From Paraperibacillus marinus (GTDB lineage: Bacteria; Bacillota; Bacilli; Bacillales; DSM-1321), in contig NZ_CP143542.1 of the NCBI RefSeq assembly GCF_046237605.1, positions 3,286,001 through 3,350,000 on the forward strand: 64,000 bases of DNA, read 5' to 3'. Below are positions 17,103 to 25,270 of this stretch, piece by piece; positions within the stretch are counted from its first letter, which is position 1; every line of letters begins with the position of its first letter. The notes under the pieces are model-generated. The model saw only the letters and a program-made list of their open reading frames with translations. It had not been told where the DNA came from and searched no databases. A program made the position numbers and the translations under genes.

Positions 17103-17408
17103 TCAAAGAAATGATGAAAAGGCTGTCAGCACCAATATAGAGCCCAGCACTGCAATGATTACATTCAAGCCGAGGTATGAGAGGAGAAAGGCTGCAGCCG
17201 CACCGATCAGTCCATACCGGATATCATCCTGGATAAAGAGGACAGCAGGGAAGATGAGAGCCCCCAGAGTGGCGAACGGGATGTTTTTCAGCACGCCCTG
17301 CCAGAAGGAAGGCAATTCCCTGCCCTTGAACAGGATAAACGGTGCAACCCGCGGGATATAGGTGGCGATCCCCATACCGATGATCATGAGAATGATGGAA
17401 CTATTCAT
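17103..17408 (-). CDS. azlD: Branched-chain amino acid exporter subunit, AzlD family
   Basis: A 101-residue protein with four hydrophobic stretches, starting MNSSIILMIIGMGIATYIPR and containing PFILFKGRELPSFWQGVLKN, the AzlD signature area. AzlD-type proteins pair with AzlC-type permeases to export branched-chain or related amino acids. The ATG overlaps the azlC stop by 8 bases, so the two are translationally coupled. A longer open frame upstream is rejected because it lies over azlC. Symbol given by family; the exact substrate is unknown. Confidence 0.82.
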   Translation of the reverse strand: MNSSIILMIIGMGIATYIPRVAPFILFKGRELPSFWQGVLKNIPFATLGALIFPAVLFIQDDIRYGLIGAAAAFLLSYLGLNVIIAVLGSILVLTAFSSFL

Positions 17409-18126
17409 GCATGTCTCCTCCTTGCTTCTTCTTAAGCATGCTGATGGCTTCAACCAGGATGGCGGAAAGCAGCGTGGCGGTGACAATCGACCATCCCGCC
17501 GAAAATACTCTGCTGATCGAGAAGACACTATTGAAGCAGGCTGCGGCCGCTGCGAGGAACAATACCTTTCCATTTCCCTTTATGGATGGGACCAGCAGGC
17601 CGATGAACATCGCATAGAGGGCGATGCTCATGCTTTCCTGCAGCACACGGGGCAGCGCAGAGCCAAATAAGAACCCGAGCCCGGAAAAGATGACCCAGCT
17701 CGCATAGGATATCCCGTTTACGCCAAACAAGTACGGCGCAGATACTGTACCAGGCTTCATGGAAGCGACGGAAAAGGTTTCGTCCGTAATTCCGAAGGCA
17801 TAGGCGGCTTTTTTAGCCAGATGATCATCATCTGCCTTTTCATTAAGAGAGGCCGACATTAAAAAGTGCCTGATATTGACGATGAAGGTGGTGAGGATGA
17901 TTTCAAGAGTCCCCGTACCGAGGGTCAGCAGGTTGAGGGCCATATATTGTGATGCTCCTGCGAATACAAACAGACTCATCATGACGGTCTCTGAAAGGGT
18001 CAGGCCGGTGCTTTTTGCTATCAGCCCGAATGTCAGGGCAATCGGGAAGTACCCAATCGCGATGCTTGTACCTGCAGACACTCCTTCCCTGAAGGGAGAT
18101 CCTGCTCTTATTGCTGAATCAGACAT
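17401..18126 (-). CDS. azlC: Branched-chain amino acid exporter, AzlC family
   Basis: A 241-residue permease with the AzlC N-terminus (GVSAGTSIAIGYFPIALTFG), the FVFAGASQYMALNLL motif and TFIVNIRHFLMSASLNEK, which are diagnostic for the family. It forms an exporter with the overlapping azlD. In B. subtilis azlCD is under AzlB in a separate operon; here the pair stands alone with no regulator next to it. AAAGGAGC precedes the ATG. No T-box or other leader structure was seen in the 100 bases upstream. Confidence 0.85.
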   Translation of the reverse strand: MSDSAIRAGSPFREGVSAGTSIAIGYFPIALTFGLIAKSTGLTLSETVMMSLFVFAGASQYMALNLLTLGTGTLEIILTTFIVNIRHFLMSASLNEKADDDHLAKKAAYAFGITDETFSVASMKPGTVSAPYLFGVNGISYASWVIFSGLGFLFGSALPRVLQESMSIALYAMFIGLLVPSIKGNGKVLFLAAAAACFNSVFSISRVFSAGWSIVTATLLSAILVEAISMLKKKQGGDMHE

Positions 18127-18223
18127 TACTGCAGCTCCTTTTATGTATGATATTCAAATAGACTTATATGGAATTATACTTATATATCAATCTATTATTC
18201 AATATCTTTACAAAAAACAAAGA

Positions 18224-18295
18224 GGAGTTTTCTAATCCCGGCCCATGCATGGAAAGGAATTAAAACAAGAGCAGATACAAACACAATAAGGCAGG
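18224..18295 (+). repeat. Partial copy of the 195-bp dispersed repeat
   Basis: GAGTTTTCTA, CCCATGCATGGAAA, AAGAGCAG and ACACAATAAGGC occur here in the same order and spacing as in the fuller copies at 50635-50827 and 58145-58340. The similarity stops after about 70 bases. The rest of the 450-base gap after azlC holds only a doubtful open frame (18384-18752) and the terminator at 18547. Confidence 0.6.
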
Positions 18296-18546
18296 ATGGG
18301 TTTGTCCGTATCTTGAAGAATGCTGCGGACCCGGTAGAAGGGGAAGCAGATTATTTTATTTGTAATAAAAGATAATCAGGAAATTGATTCTGTTAGTAAA
18401 CGGATTGTTCATACAGCTGAATGTTAATGATTTACCGGGATCCCTGGACATCTTTATGGTTATTGAATATCACAAGGATTCATTGGGGGCAGTTGCTGAG
18501 GCTGTGTCATCTGCCTGCTGTCCAAGCTGCGAGGCCATAAGAAAAA

Positions 18547-18569
18547 ATCTCCCGCAAAAAAGGGGAGAT
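18547..18569. terminator. Terminator of the small gene at 18578-18727
   Basis: ATCTCCC / GGGAGAT stem with A and T runs on the two sides. On the minus strand it follows the small gene's stop by 8 bases. Confidence 0.7.
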
Positions 18570-18577
18570 AAAAAATA

Positions 18578-18727
18578 TTACTGTGATAACCCTTCGTCTG
18601 TAACAGCGGGATTTATTTCGTTTGTGCTTCCTTTTTGTTTTGTTGTCGCATTCGTTTTCTCCAGTTCATTAAGCTGTTTATTTACCGATTTTGAATTAAC
18701 CATATTGCTTTCATTTTTATTCCTCAC
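18578..18727 (-). CDS. Small hydrophilic protein, unknown
   Basis: A 49-residue frame starting at GTG 18727 with a perfect GGAGG 8 bases upstream and followed by a terminator, so it has all signs of an expressed gene. The product begins (V)RNKNESNMVNSKSVNKQLNE and ends NPAVTDEGLSQ. It is rich in N, K, S, T and E with no hydrophobic segment, a composition seen in small acid-soluble or other minor spore proteins. No family is recognised. It sits between azlC and an EamA exporter. Confidence 0.5.
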   Translation of the reverse strand: MRNKNESNMVNSKSVNKQLNELEKTNATTKQKGSTNEINPAVTDEGLSQ

Positions 18728-18836
18728 TTTTACAACCTCCAAATCATCTTGACGTCATTTTTTATGATGAGGCAATTCTTTGGCGTTTATACAGATGATT
18801 TTTTGGAGGATATGCATTTACGGAATTTAAAATAAA

Positions 18837-19736
18837 TTAAACATCTGTGCCGGCTGCCATCTTTGACCTTACCTTCATATTTACAAATAATATACTGATT
18901 GCGATGAATAACAGCCCTATTACTAGATTTAAGGTGATTTTTTCATCTAACAGAATAGAACTGCAAAGGATTGCGATGAGCGGGATCAGGAAAGTGAATG
19001 AACCGACCTTGCTTGCTTCTCCTGAACCGACGAGCGTAAAAAAAGCCAGCCAGCCAAAGGCAATGACAAAGGTAGAAATGAATAATAAGTTTACGATAAA
19101 AGGCATTTCCCATTGAATATTTGACCAGCTCTCAAAGCTGGACCCTGCGCTTAATAGGAAAAGCCCTCCCATAAGAAGCTGTATGGTAACCATCCAAATC
19201 GAATCAACACGATTGCCTGTCTTTTTAACAAACACCGTGCCCAATCCCCAGCCTATTGCAGAGCCAAGAGCCAGAAGAATGCCGATAGCCGAAATATCTC
19301 CAGTAAATCCGCTTGCACTTATGATCGCAACACCTGCGAAGCCAAGGATGAGTCCAATCATTTTTAATCCATACATTGATTCTCCAAGCCAAATCCAGCA
19401 GAAAATCCCAAGCAGCACTGGCTCGATGAAGACAATTGCGGAAAAAAGGCCTGCTGGTGCATAACCAAGACCAACTGTCTGAAGGCCGTAAAAAAGAATG
19501 ATGTTAAGGAATGCAGAAATTAAGTAAAAATGCCATGTTTCTTTTAATCGAAGGCTTTTATATCTTGGAAGTGCAAAAATAAGCAAGATAAGGCCGCCCA
19601 GGATGGTCCTGATTCCGGCAAATAATAAAGGCGGTGTATAGCTGAGAGCCATTTTGGATAATGGCCAATTGATACCCCAAACCATCACAAGAAATATAAG
19701 CAGCAAGACAGTATGTGTTCGTGAAAGTTGTTTCAT
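18837..19736 (-). CDS. EamA family (drug/metabolite) transporter
   Basis: A 299-residue permease with ten hydrophobic segments forming two EamA repeats. The first opens with VMVWGINWPLSKMALSYTPP and contains LQTVGLGYAPAGLFSAIVFI; the second contains LGSAIGWGLGTVFVKKTGNR. Members export metabolites or amino acids; the substrate cannot be read from sequence. AAGGAGG lies 6 bases before the ATG at 19736, which is preferred over an upstream frame extension. The gene stands alone. Confidence 0.88.
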   Translation of the reverse strand: MKQLSRTHTVLLLIFLVMVWGINWPLSKMALSYTPPLLFAGIRTILGGLILLIFALPRYKSLRLKETWHFYLISAFLNIILFYGLQTVGLGYAPAGLFSAIVFIEPVLLGIFCWIWLGESMYGLKMIGLILGFAGVAIISASGFTGDISAIGILLALGSAIGWGLGTVFVKKTGNRVDSIWMVTIQLLMGGLFLLSAGSSFESWSNIQWEMPFIVNLLFISTFVIAFGWLAFFTLVGSGEASKVGSFTFLIPLIAILCSSILLDEKITLNLVIGLLFIAISILFVNMKVRSKMAAGTDV

Positions 19737-19958
19737 AGCTGTGCCTCCTTGACTTACGTACCTAAACCATGATACGCCTTTGAAAATCAATAAAACAAGT
19801 TAAATGCTCTGCCATGAAAACTGACAGATGCGCTGGCTGCTTCTGCCTCCTTTTCTTCGAGGAGTTACAGACAGGCAGTCCAGGAAAAAGGCCTTTTTGT
19901 AAAAAGCTTCATTTATTCCAATATAAGGATATGAAAAGTGTAATGAGGGGGGAATTTG

Positions 19959-20245
19959 ATGGAACACGGATTGAAAGAGATTATCAAGAAATGTGACATT
20001 GCGATCAGGCAGGAGGACTTTGATACACTTAAGTATTTACTATACTGGGGACGCCATTTTATGAATAGCCTGGAATTATTGCACGAGGAAAAGAGGAAAT
20101 CAGTAAGCCTCTGGGCGAGATGATCATTCGTAGCGGGTGAACTGCGTTAGTCATTTCCCAGACCCTGCTTGATGCTAAAAAAAAGAAAGCGGACATTCAA
20201 TGGATAGAAGGGCAGCATATAGTTGGTGTAGACAGGTCTATGATC
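19959..20245 (+). pseudogene. Decayed SnoaL/NTF2-like gene
   Basis: A start with a good GAGGGGGG ribosome site gives MEHGLKEIIKKCDIAIRQED, the usual opening of short SnoaL/DUF4440-like proteins, but the frame stops at 20121 after 54 codons. Later fragments in other frames read LVISQTLLDAKKKK and MDRRAAY, matching the middle and end of the same family (an LSQTLLDA then MERRATYVF type pattern). The order of pieces and the broken frames point to a former gene of about 120-130 codons, now decayed. Downstream to about 20350 lies a hydrophobic frame fragment (IVGFVPINPAV, stop, VIAVTGLIFIELVG) that may be another remnant. Confidence 0.6.
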
Positions 20246-20472
20246 TGTGTTGAATTAGTGATTGTAGGCTTTGTCCCTATCAACCCTGCAGTTTGAGTTA
20301 TCGCGGTAACTGGTTTAATCTTTATAGAACTTGTAGGAAAAGTTCTTAAGATATCAATACTTTTCAAGCTTGTTCATTGAGGTAATCTTCCCGTAGTACC
20401 GGTACTCCCCATAAATGATCTTCATACCTTCAATTATAAAGTCGCAAGCTGTGAAAGTTCCGCCCCTTCCCA

Positions 20473-20515
20473 CAAAAAAGGGAGCAAGGAGCCATCCGGC
20501 CCCTGCCCTCCATTG
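20473..20515 (-). terminator. Probable terminator of lcfB
   Basis: An imperfect GC-rich inverted repeat (GGAGGGCAGGGGCC with GGCTCCTTGCTCC) followed on the minus strand by six T residues, just after the lcfB stop. Confidence 0.5.
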
Positions 20516-20521
20516 GTTATT

Positions 20522-22072
20522 CTATACGTGTGTGACGTGGTTTTTGAGTGCTCTCCGCAGAATTTTGCCGGTCGTGTTTTTTGGAAGCTCCTTCAGGAAT
20601 TCAAAGGCGGAAGGAACCTTATACTTGGCCAGGTGCTCGCTGCAGTATGCAGTGAGAACTTCGGCACTCACGCTTTCATCTGACGGCACGACGAACGCAT
20701 GAACGGCCTCCCCGTGATTCGGATCCGGCACTCCGATGACTGCTGCTTCAATAATATCAGGATGGGCAAACAGAACTTCCTCCACTTCACGCGGATATAC
20801 ATTATAGCCGCCGACGATGACCATGTCCTTCTTCCGGTCTACAATATAAAAGTATCCTTCATCATCCACGCGCGCAAGGTCGCCAGTATGCAGCCAGCCA
20901 TCTTTTAGGGCGGCTGCTGTTTCTTCCGGCAGCTTGTAATAGCCTTTCATGACATTCGGGCCCCTGACAGCAAGCTCCCCTACCTGCCCGGCCGGCACTT
21001 CCTCGCCCAATTCATTGACAACTTTATTTTCCACATTTAAGATACTTGTTCCGATAGAGCCTGGCTTCCGCGGCCGGTCAAGCGGATTGAAGCAGGTGAC
21101 CGGTGATGCTTCAGATAAACCGTAGCCTTCTGATACCGCCACCGAGAATTTCTGTTCAAACGCCTTCAGCAGTGAGACCGGGAGCGACGCCCCGCCGGAA
21201 ATGCAGAGCCTGAGAGATGAGAGATCCTCCCGTTTTCCTTCCGGATACTGATAAAGGAAATTGTACATGGTCGGCACTCCGGCAAAAACCGTGGCTTCCT
21301 GTTCCTTGACAAGGCTGAATACTTCCTTCGGGCTGAACTTTGGCATGATCAAGAGAGTCGCTCCCATCATCAGCGGCGCATTCAGGACCACCGTCAGGCA
21401 GAAAACATGAAACATGGGAAGAGCCGTAATAACCCGGTCGCTTTCATTCATTTTCAAGTAAGAGCCCACATCGATTGCATTGGAATAAAGATTTTTATGA
21501 GTGAGCATGGCGCCTTTCGGTTTACCTGTAGTACCTGAGGTATACAGGATCACAGCCGTGTCATTTTCATCCACCTGTACCTCACGGAAGGTGGCTTCAC
21601 CAGTCTCTATCACTTCTGTAATCGTTTTCAATTTTCCGTTCAGTGTTGATGAAGCGAAATCCGGCTCCGCTCCTTCCTGCTTTGAAGGACAGGAGATAAA
21701 ATGAGAAACGTCCGGGATAAACTTTTCCAGCCCCTCCATCATGGGAAGCAGCAAATCAAGTGTAATCACTGCTTTGACATCACCGTTTGAAAGGATGTAG
21801 CCTATTTCATCGGCGGTATAAATTGGATTGACCGGGATTACCACAGCCCCTGCCCTCAGTGCACCATACATACCGATTATAAAATGAGGTGTATTTCCCA
21901 GAAGCAGTGCAATATGATCACCCTTTTGGATTCCAAGCTTTTTTAGTCCGTTTGAAAATCGTGAGATGGCCCCATCGAGCTCGCCATAGGCCATTTTTCC
22001 GCCCATGAAAACATAGGCTGTCTTATCCACTGAGGCAAGCGCAGTCTGATGCAGCTTCATTGATAAATTCAT
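20522..22072 (-). CDS. lcfB: Long-chain fatty acid-CoA ligase LcfB
   Basis: A 516-residue acyl-adenylate-forming enzyme. The P-loop motif ILYTSGTTGKPKGAMLTH, the EGYGLSEASPVTCFNP adenine motif, WLHTGDLARVDDEGYFYIVD and the C-terminal PKNTTGKILRR lysine are all present. It activates long-chain fatty acids to acyl-CoA. Sequence and neighbourhood match B. subtilis LcfB (YhfL). The frame opens at 22090, but GGGGAGGG favours the ATG at 22072. An exact FadR-type palindrome lies 22 bases upstream of the start, consistent with the known repression of lcfB by FadR when acyl-CoA is low. Confidence 0.95.
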   Translation of the reverse strand: MNLSMKLHQTALASVDKTAYVFMGGKMAYGELDGAISRFSNGLKKLGIQKGDHIALLLGNTPHFIIGMYGALRAGAVVIPVNPIYTADEIGYILSNGDVKAVITLDLLLPMMEGLEKFIPDVSHFISCPSKQEGAEPDFASSTLNGKLKTITEVIETGEATFREVQVDENDTAVILYTSGTTGKPKGAMLTHKNLYSNAIDVGSYLKMNESDRVITALPMFHVFCLTVVLNAPLMMGATLLIMPKFSPKEVFSLVKEQEATVFAGVPTMYNFLYQYPEGKREDLSSLRLCISGGASLPVSLLKAFEQKFSVAVSEGYGLSEASPVTCFNPLDRPRKPGSIGTSILNVENKVVNELGEEVPAGQVGELAVRGPNVMKGYYKLPEETAAALKDGWLHTGDLARVDDEGYFYIVDRKKDMVIVGGYNVYPREVEEVLFAHPDIIEAAVIGVPDPNHGEAVHAFVVPSDESVSAEVLTAYCSEHLAKYKVPSAFEFLKELPKNTTGKILRRALKNHVTHV

Positions 22073-22094
22073 CATTTCCCTCCCCGCCATTCCC

Positions 22095-22112
22095 TGAATG
22101 AATAATCATTCA
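22095..22112. promoter_or_regulatory. FadR operator of lcfB
   Basis: TGAATGAATAATCATTCA, a perfect match to the B. subtilis FadR box TGAATGAnTAnTCATTCA, placed between the promoter region and the start of lcfB. FadR itself is not in the window. Confidence 0.85.
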
Positions 22113-22364
22113 TTATTTTAATTTTCAAAATATATTATATTAAAAGAAAACTATATATTCAACCATTGATTTTTTTAAGGTTGGTTGGCCAAGTCTTTTC
22201 TGCTATGTAATTTGAATGGTTTTAGCGGGACTGGCACTGATTCTCCCTTATTTAACCTGAGGAATCTCGCAGCTGGAACGGAATTCACCCTGTATAACAG
22301 AAGTACACTTCTCAAAGACCTTGCTAATAGACTGTTTTCGCATACATTATAGTTTTTGAAAAAA

Positions 22365-22620
22365 GAAAGTTGATTTCCGCTGCAGGCACCCGCGGACCTT
22401 AGGGGCGGGCGGTGAGCCTCCTCGGCTTTGCCAGCGGGGTCTTACCTGTCCCGCTGCTCCCGCATAAAAAAGCGGAAAGCGGTGCCTGCCAAATGGTACT
22501 TATTTATAACTCAATGTTCAGGTAATTGTCTAAAGCTGCGAATATTATGACTCGAGGGTCGAAAGCCTTGAAGCTGGATTTAGGAGTCTCGCACCTGAAG
22601 CGAAAGTCCACTTGGTTTAA
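22365..22620 (+). repeat. Dispersed two-module repeat, copy 1
   Basis: Module a (22365-22490) starts GAAAGTTGATTTCCGCTGCA, has GTGAGCCTCCTCG and CACCTGTCCCGCTGCTC-like CTGTCCCGCTGCTC, and ends AAAAAGCGGAAAGCGGTGCCTG. Module b (about 22541-22620) reads TTATGACTCGAGGGTCGAAA then GAGTCTCGCACCT. The same two modules in the same order occur at 36402-36782. Similar elements are common between genes in Bacillaceae. The rest of the 650-base gap holds the FadR box, AT-rich DNA upstream of lcfB and the lplJ terminator. Confidence 0.75.
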
Positions 22621-22690
22621 TAATCAAAACTCCTCACAGAATCATTGTAAACAAAAATATTTAGAAAAGAGCCAAAACGAAAAAAATAAA

Positions 22691-22716
22691 AATGGCCTCC
22701 CTTTAGGGAAGCCATT
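22691..22716 (-). terminator. Terminator of lplJ
   Basis: AATGGCTTCCC / GGGAGGCCATT stem with a 4-base loop, followed on the minus strand by TTTTATTTTTTT, 9 bases after the lplJ stop. Confidence 0.85.
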
Positions 22717-22724
22717 GGTCTGTA

Positions 22725-23714
22725 TCAATACACCAAATTGATGAACTCGTCTTTTGTTATATTCCCAAAGTAGTGCTTGATATCAATATCTGCCAATGCT
22801 TCTGTAATATCAGACTTTTCATACCGGATCCCAGTCAATCTGTTCTGGATGTCTGTTACGTCACCGACTCCGAAGAAGTCACCGAAAATGGTGCATTCCT
22901 CGATTTTCCCTTTGTTCACCTCAAGGCGGACATCGATTCCTCCTACAGGGAAGCGGTGGGTGCGCTGCAGATTGAATTTTGGCGACCTTCCGTAGTTCCA
23001 GTCCCAATTGCGGTAGCGTTCCTCACACAGCTCACGGATAGCTGCCCAGTCCTTTTCTGTCAAAACATACTCGGTGATTTCTTCACTGCCGCCAAAGATG
23101 GATTTGAGAAGAGTTGTCCTGAAATCTTCAATAGACATCGGCTCAGTGAGGAATTCAGAGATATTTGCCACCCGGCTCCGTATGGATTTAATTCCCTTTG
23201 AAGCGATTTTTTCCTGTTTTACATTGAGGGCAGAAACCACATGTTCCACCTCTGAATTGAATAAGAGAGTTCCATGACTGAACATCCTGCCACGGGTAGA
23301 AAACTGGGCATTGCCGGAAATTTTCCGTCCCTCTGCCACCAAATCGTTTCGTCCGCTAAGCTCGGCATTAACGCCAAGGCTCTTTAACGCCTCTACGACC
23401 GGTTCGGTGAATTTGCGGAAATTATGGAAGCTCTCCCCATCATCCTTTGTGATGAAGCTGAAGTTGAGATTGCCTGTGTCATGATAAACGGCACCGCCGC
23501 CGGAAAGCCTCCTGACGATGTGGATATTATTTTCCTCAACATAGTCTTTATTGATTTCTTCTATTGTATTCTGGTTCTTCCCGATGATGATGGAAGGTTC
23601 ATTTATATAAAATAATAGATAGGTTTCATCTATATCCAGATTCTTCAAAGCATATTCTTCGATCGCCAAATTGATGGCCGGATCTGTAATTCCCTTATTA
23701 TCGATAAAAAGCAT
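22725..23714 (-). CDS. lplJ: Lipoate-protein ligase LplJ
   Basis: A 329-residue ligase that attaches free lipoate to lipoyl domains of 2-oxoacid dehydrogenases and the glycine cleavage H protein. The lipoate-binding RRLSGGGAVYHDTGNLNFSF and the GRNDLVAEGRKISGNAQF loop, with its catalytic lysine, are present. The C-terminal accessory domain is complete. AGGAGG sits 10 bases before the ATG at 23714; a longer frame upstream overlaps yhfI and is rejected. It follows yhfI by 19 bases and is probably co-transcribed with it, as in B. subtilis. Confidence 0.94.
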   Translation of the reverse strand: MLFIDNKGITDPAINLAIEEYALKNLDIDETYLLFYINEPSIIIGKNQNTIEEINKDYVEENNIHIVRRLSGGGAVYHDTGNLNFSFITKDDGESFHNFRKFTEPVVEALKSLGVNAELSGRNDLVAEGRKISGNAQFSTRGRMFSHGTLLFNSEVEHVVSALNVKQEKIASKGIKSIRSRVANISEFLTEPMSIEDFRTTLLKSIFGGSEEITEYVLTEKDWAAIRELCEERYRNWDWNYGRSPKFNLQRTHRFPVGGIDVRLEVNKGKIEECTIFGDFFGVGDVTDIQNRLTGIRYEKSDITEALADIDIKHYFGNITKDEFINLVY

Positions 23715-23733
23715 TCTTTTCGTTCCTCCTGGA

Positions 23734-24468
23734 TCAAATATAATATTCAAGACTGCTGCGGGCGATGATGATCTGTCTGTCAAAGTGCCCGGCAGCTTCC
23801 TTTTGGAGCTGTGCAAGATCACCGAAATGCGGGAGATGGGTCAGCACAAGCAATTTAACTTCCGCCGCCGCTGCAAGCTTCCCAGCATCGATGCTGGTCA
23901 TATGGCCCGCTTTTCCGCCATCCATATTTCCATAAAAATTGCATTCAGAAAGCAGGACATCAGCATCTTCGGCAAACTGTTCCATTTCCTTCAGATAGGA
24001 TGTATCTCCAGTATACACCAAAGATCGGCCCTCACATTCAATTCTCATGGCATAACAGGGAGCAGGATGGACTGTCTTCATGAATGTAATGGAAAATGGC
24101 CCGATAACCAATGGCTCATCCGCGCTGTAGGCTTCCCCCCTGGTAATATCCTTGTAGGTAAGGCTGTCGAACCCCGCAGCGTCCTCCTTGTGCCCATAAA
24201 CAGGCAGTGTCTCCCTTTCATTCCCCATCATTTTATCTATCAATAATGCATGCTGAAGCACACCGATGTCGGCCACATGATCCGGATGATAATGCGACAG
24301 GATGACAGCGTTTAAATTATCCGGTGTTGTATGGTTCTGGAGCTTTGAGAGCACCCCGCTCCCGCAGTCGAGCAGAAGTGTGTAATCCTCATGCTCAAGC
24401 AGGTATCCGGCAGATGCTTCGTTCCGTGCCGGATAGCCTCCCCAGCAGCCTAAAATGGTAAGCTTCAT
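23734..24468 (-). CDS. yhfI: MBL-fold metallohydrolase YhfI
   Basis: A 244-residue metallo-beta-lactamase-fold protein of the RNase Z / cyclic phosphodiesterase-like branch. It has SHYHPDHVADIG (the HxHxDH metal site), a VHPAPCYAMRIE segment, VYTGDTSYLKEMEQFA with the bridging Asp, and a late LTHLPHFGD histidine motif. The substrate is not known. Gene order yhfH-yhfI-lplJ is the same as in B. subtilis. It starts with MKLTILGCWGGYPARNEASA, normal for the family. Confidence 0.9.
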   Translation of the reverse strand: MKLTILGCWGGYPARNEASAGYLLEHEDYTLLLDCGSGVLSKLQNHTTPDNLNAVILSHYHPDHVADIGVLQHALLIDKMMGNERETLPVYGHKEDAAGFDSLTYKDITRGEAYSADEPLVIGPFSITFMKTVHPAPCYAMRIECEGRSLVYTGDTSYLKEMEQFAEDADVLLSECNFYGNMDGGKAGHMTSIDAGKLAAAAEVKLLVLTHLPHFGDLAQLQKEAAGHFDRQIIIARSSLEYYI

Positions 24469-24643
24469 ATTGGTTTCCCTCCCGAAAGTGTCAGCTAGTT
24501 AAACTATAAATCATTAGGCCTATTTTTTCATCTTTTTGCAATTTGTTATAACACATTTGTTTACAAATTAGTTCTGTTATAATACAATGTGATTAAGATA
24601 AAGTTTTCAGAAAAATATAATCAATTCAAGGAGGAAGATGTAA

Positions 24644-24772
24644 ATGATTCAGAACAGTGTAGAATTTTTCAAGAACCTCCCGGCAAAGCAATGTACCCAA
24701 TGTGGTGAAAAGATTCATGAAAAGCATGAATGCTATGGAAATAAGTGTGATACATGCAGCCAGATTAAATAA
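24644..24772 (+). CDS. yhfH: YhfH family small zinc-finger protein
   Basis: A 42-residue protein with the YhfH start (NSVEFFKNLPAKQCTQCG) and a compact four-cysteine pattern, CTQCGEKIHE and then NKCDTCSQIK, likely to bind one zinc ion. Function is unknown. It is divergent from yhfI, has GGAGGAAG upstream, and is followed by a strong terminator, so it appears to be a stand-alone transcript. Confidence 0.85.
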   Translation: MIQNSVEFFKNLPAKQCTQCGEKIHEKHECYGNKCDTCSQIK

Positions 24773-24816
24773 CCTTTTTAAGAAAACTGGATGACTGCGC
24801 TTAACTTCGTCATAGT

Positions 24817-24858
24817 AAAGAAGAGGATGTCCCGTAAATTGGGGATATCCTCTTCTTT
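24817..24858 (+). terminator. Terminator of yhfH
   Basis: AAAGAAGAGGAT and ATCCTCTTCTTT form a 12-bp stem extended by TCCC/GGGG, around a short loop. Confidence 0.85.
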
Positions 24859-25036
24859 ATGCTCTGGTTGCAGGCAGCAAAATACTGCGTAAAAAAAATG
24901 GTGCAGAGCGGCACAATGTATTTTTCCTGCAGATTTTGCTTGTTTTCTAAAGTTTTCCGCATCTCCAGCTTCTGTTTTTATCAAAAGCACTCTTTTTTCA
25001 CTGTAATAAAAGCATCAACACTACGCCGGGGTGCCC

Positions 25037-25150
25037 ATTACTCGCCGAAAGCTTCTTTTTACTATCCGACCCGGCAAATTTACTCGCCGATCTATGAATT
25101 GACCCGCGGAACTGACCAGTTTACAAGCCATACTGGCTAATTAACTCGCC
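25037..25150 (+). repeat. Irregular short repeats TTTACTCGCCGA
   Basis: TTACTCGCCGA at 25038-25048, TTTACTCGCCGA at 25079-25090 and TTAACTCGCCAA at 25141-25152 are spaced by irregular sequence with related words (TTGACCCGC, TTTACAAGCC). No coding frame spans them. The spacing of about 41 and 61 bases and the lack of a constant repeat length argue against a CRISPR array. The rest of the gap from 24859 to 25270 shows no gene. Confidence 0.5.
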
Positions 25151-25270
25151 AATCCGGTGCCGGGGTTAACCGCCAGCTGCTCCTAAAGAGGATATAAATT
25201 GGCGGCACAACCCCCGGGAAAAACATGAAGTTCCCGCCGGGCACGGCTCTGTTATAAGACAGCTCTTCCT

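Noticed and set aside
18127..18240. Possible T-box leader upstream of azlC
   Set aside because: No specifier or antiterminator stem could be seen; the region is short and AT-rich.
18384..18752. Plus-strand frame with a CPSC motif that might be an ISL3-type transposase remnant
   Set aside because: It overlaps the better supported small gene on the other strand, and no further transposase motif follows.
25037..25152. Possible CRISPR array
   Set aside because: Repeat units are 11-12 bases, differ from each other and are unevenly spaced; no cas genes nearby.
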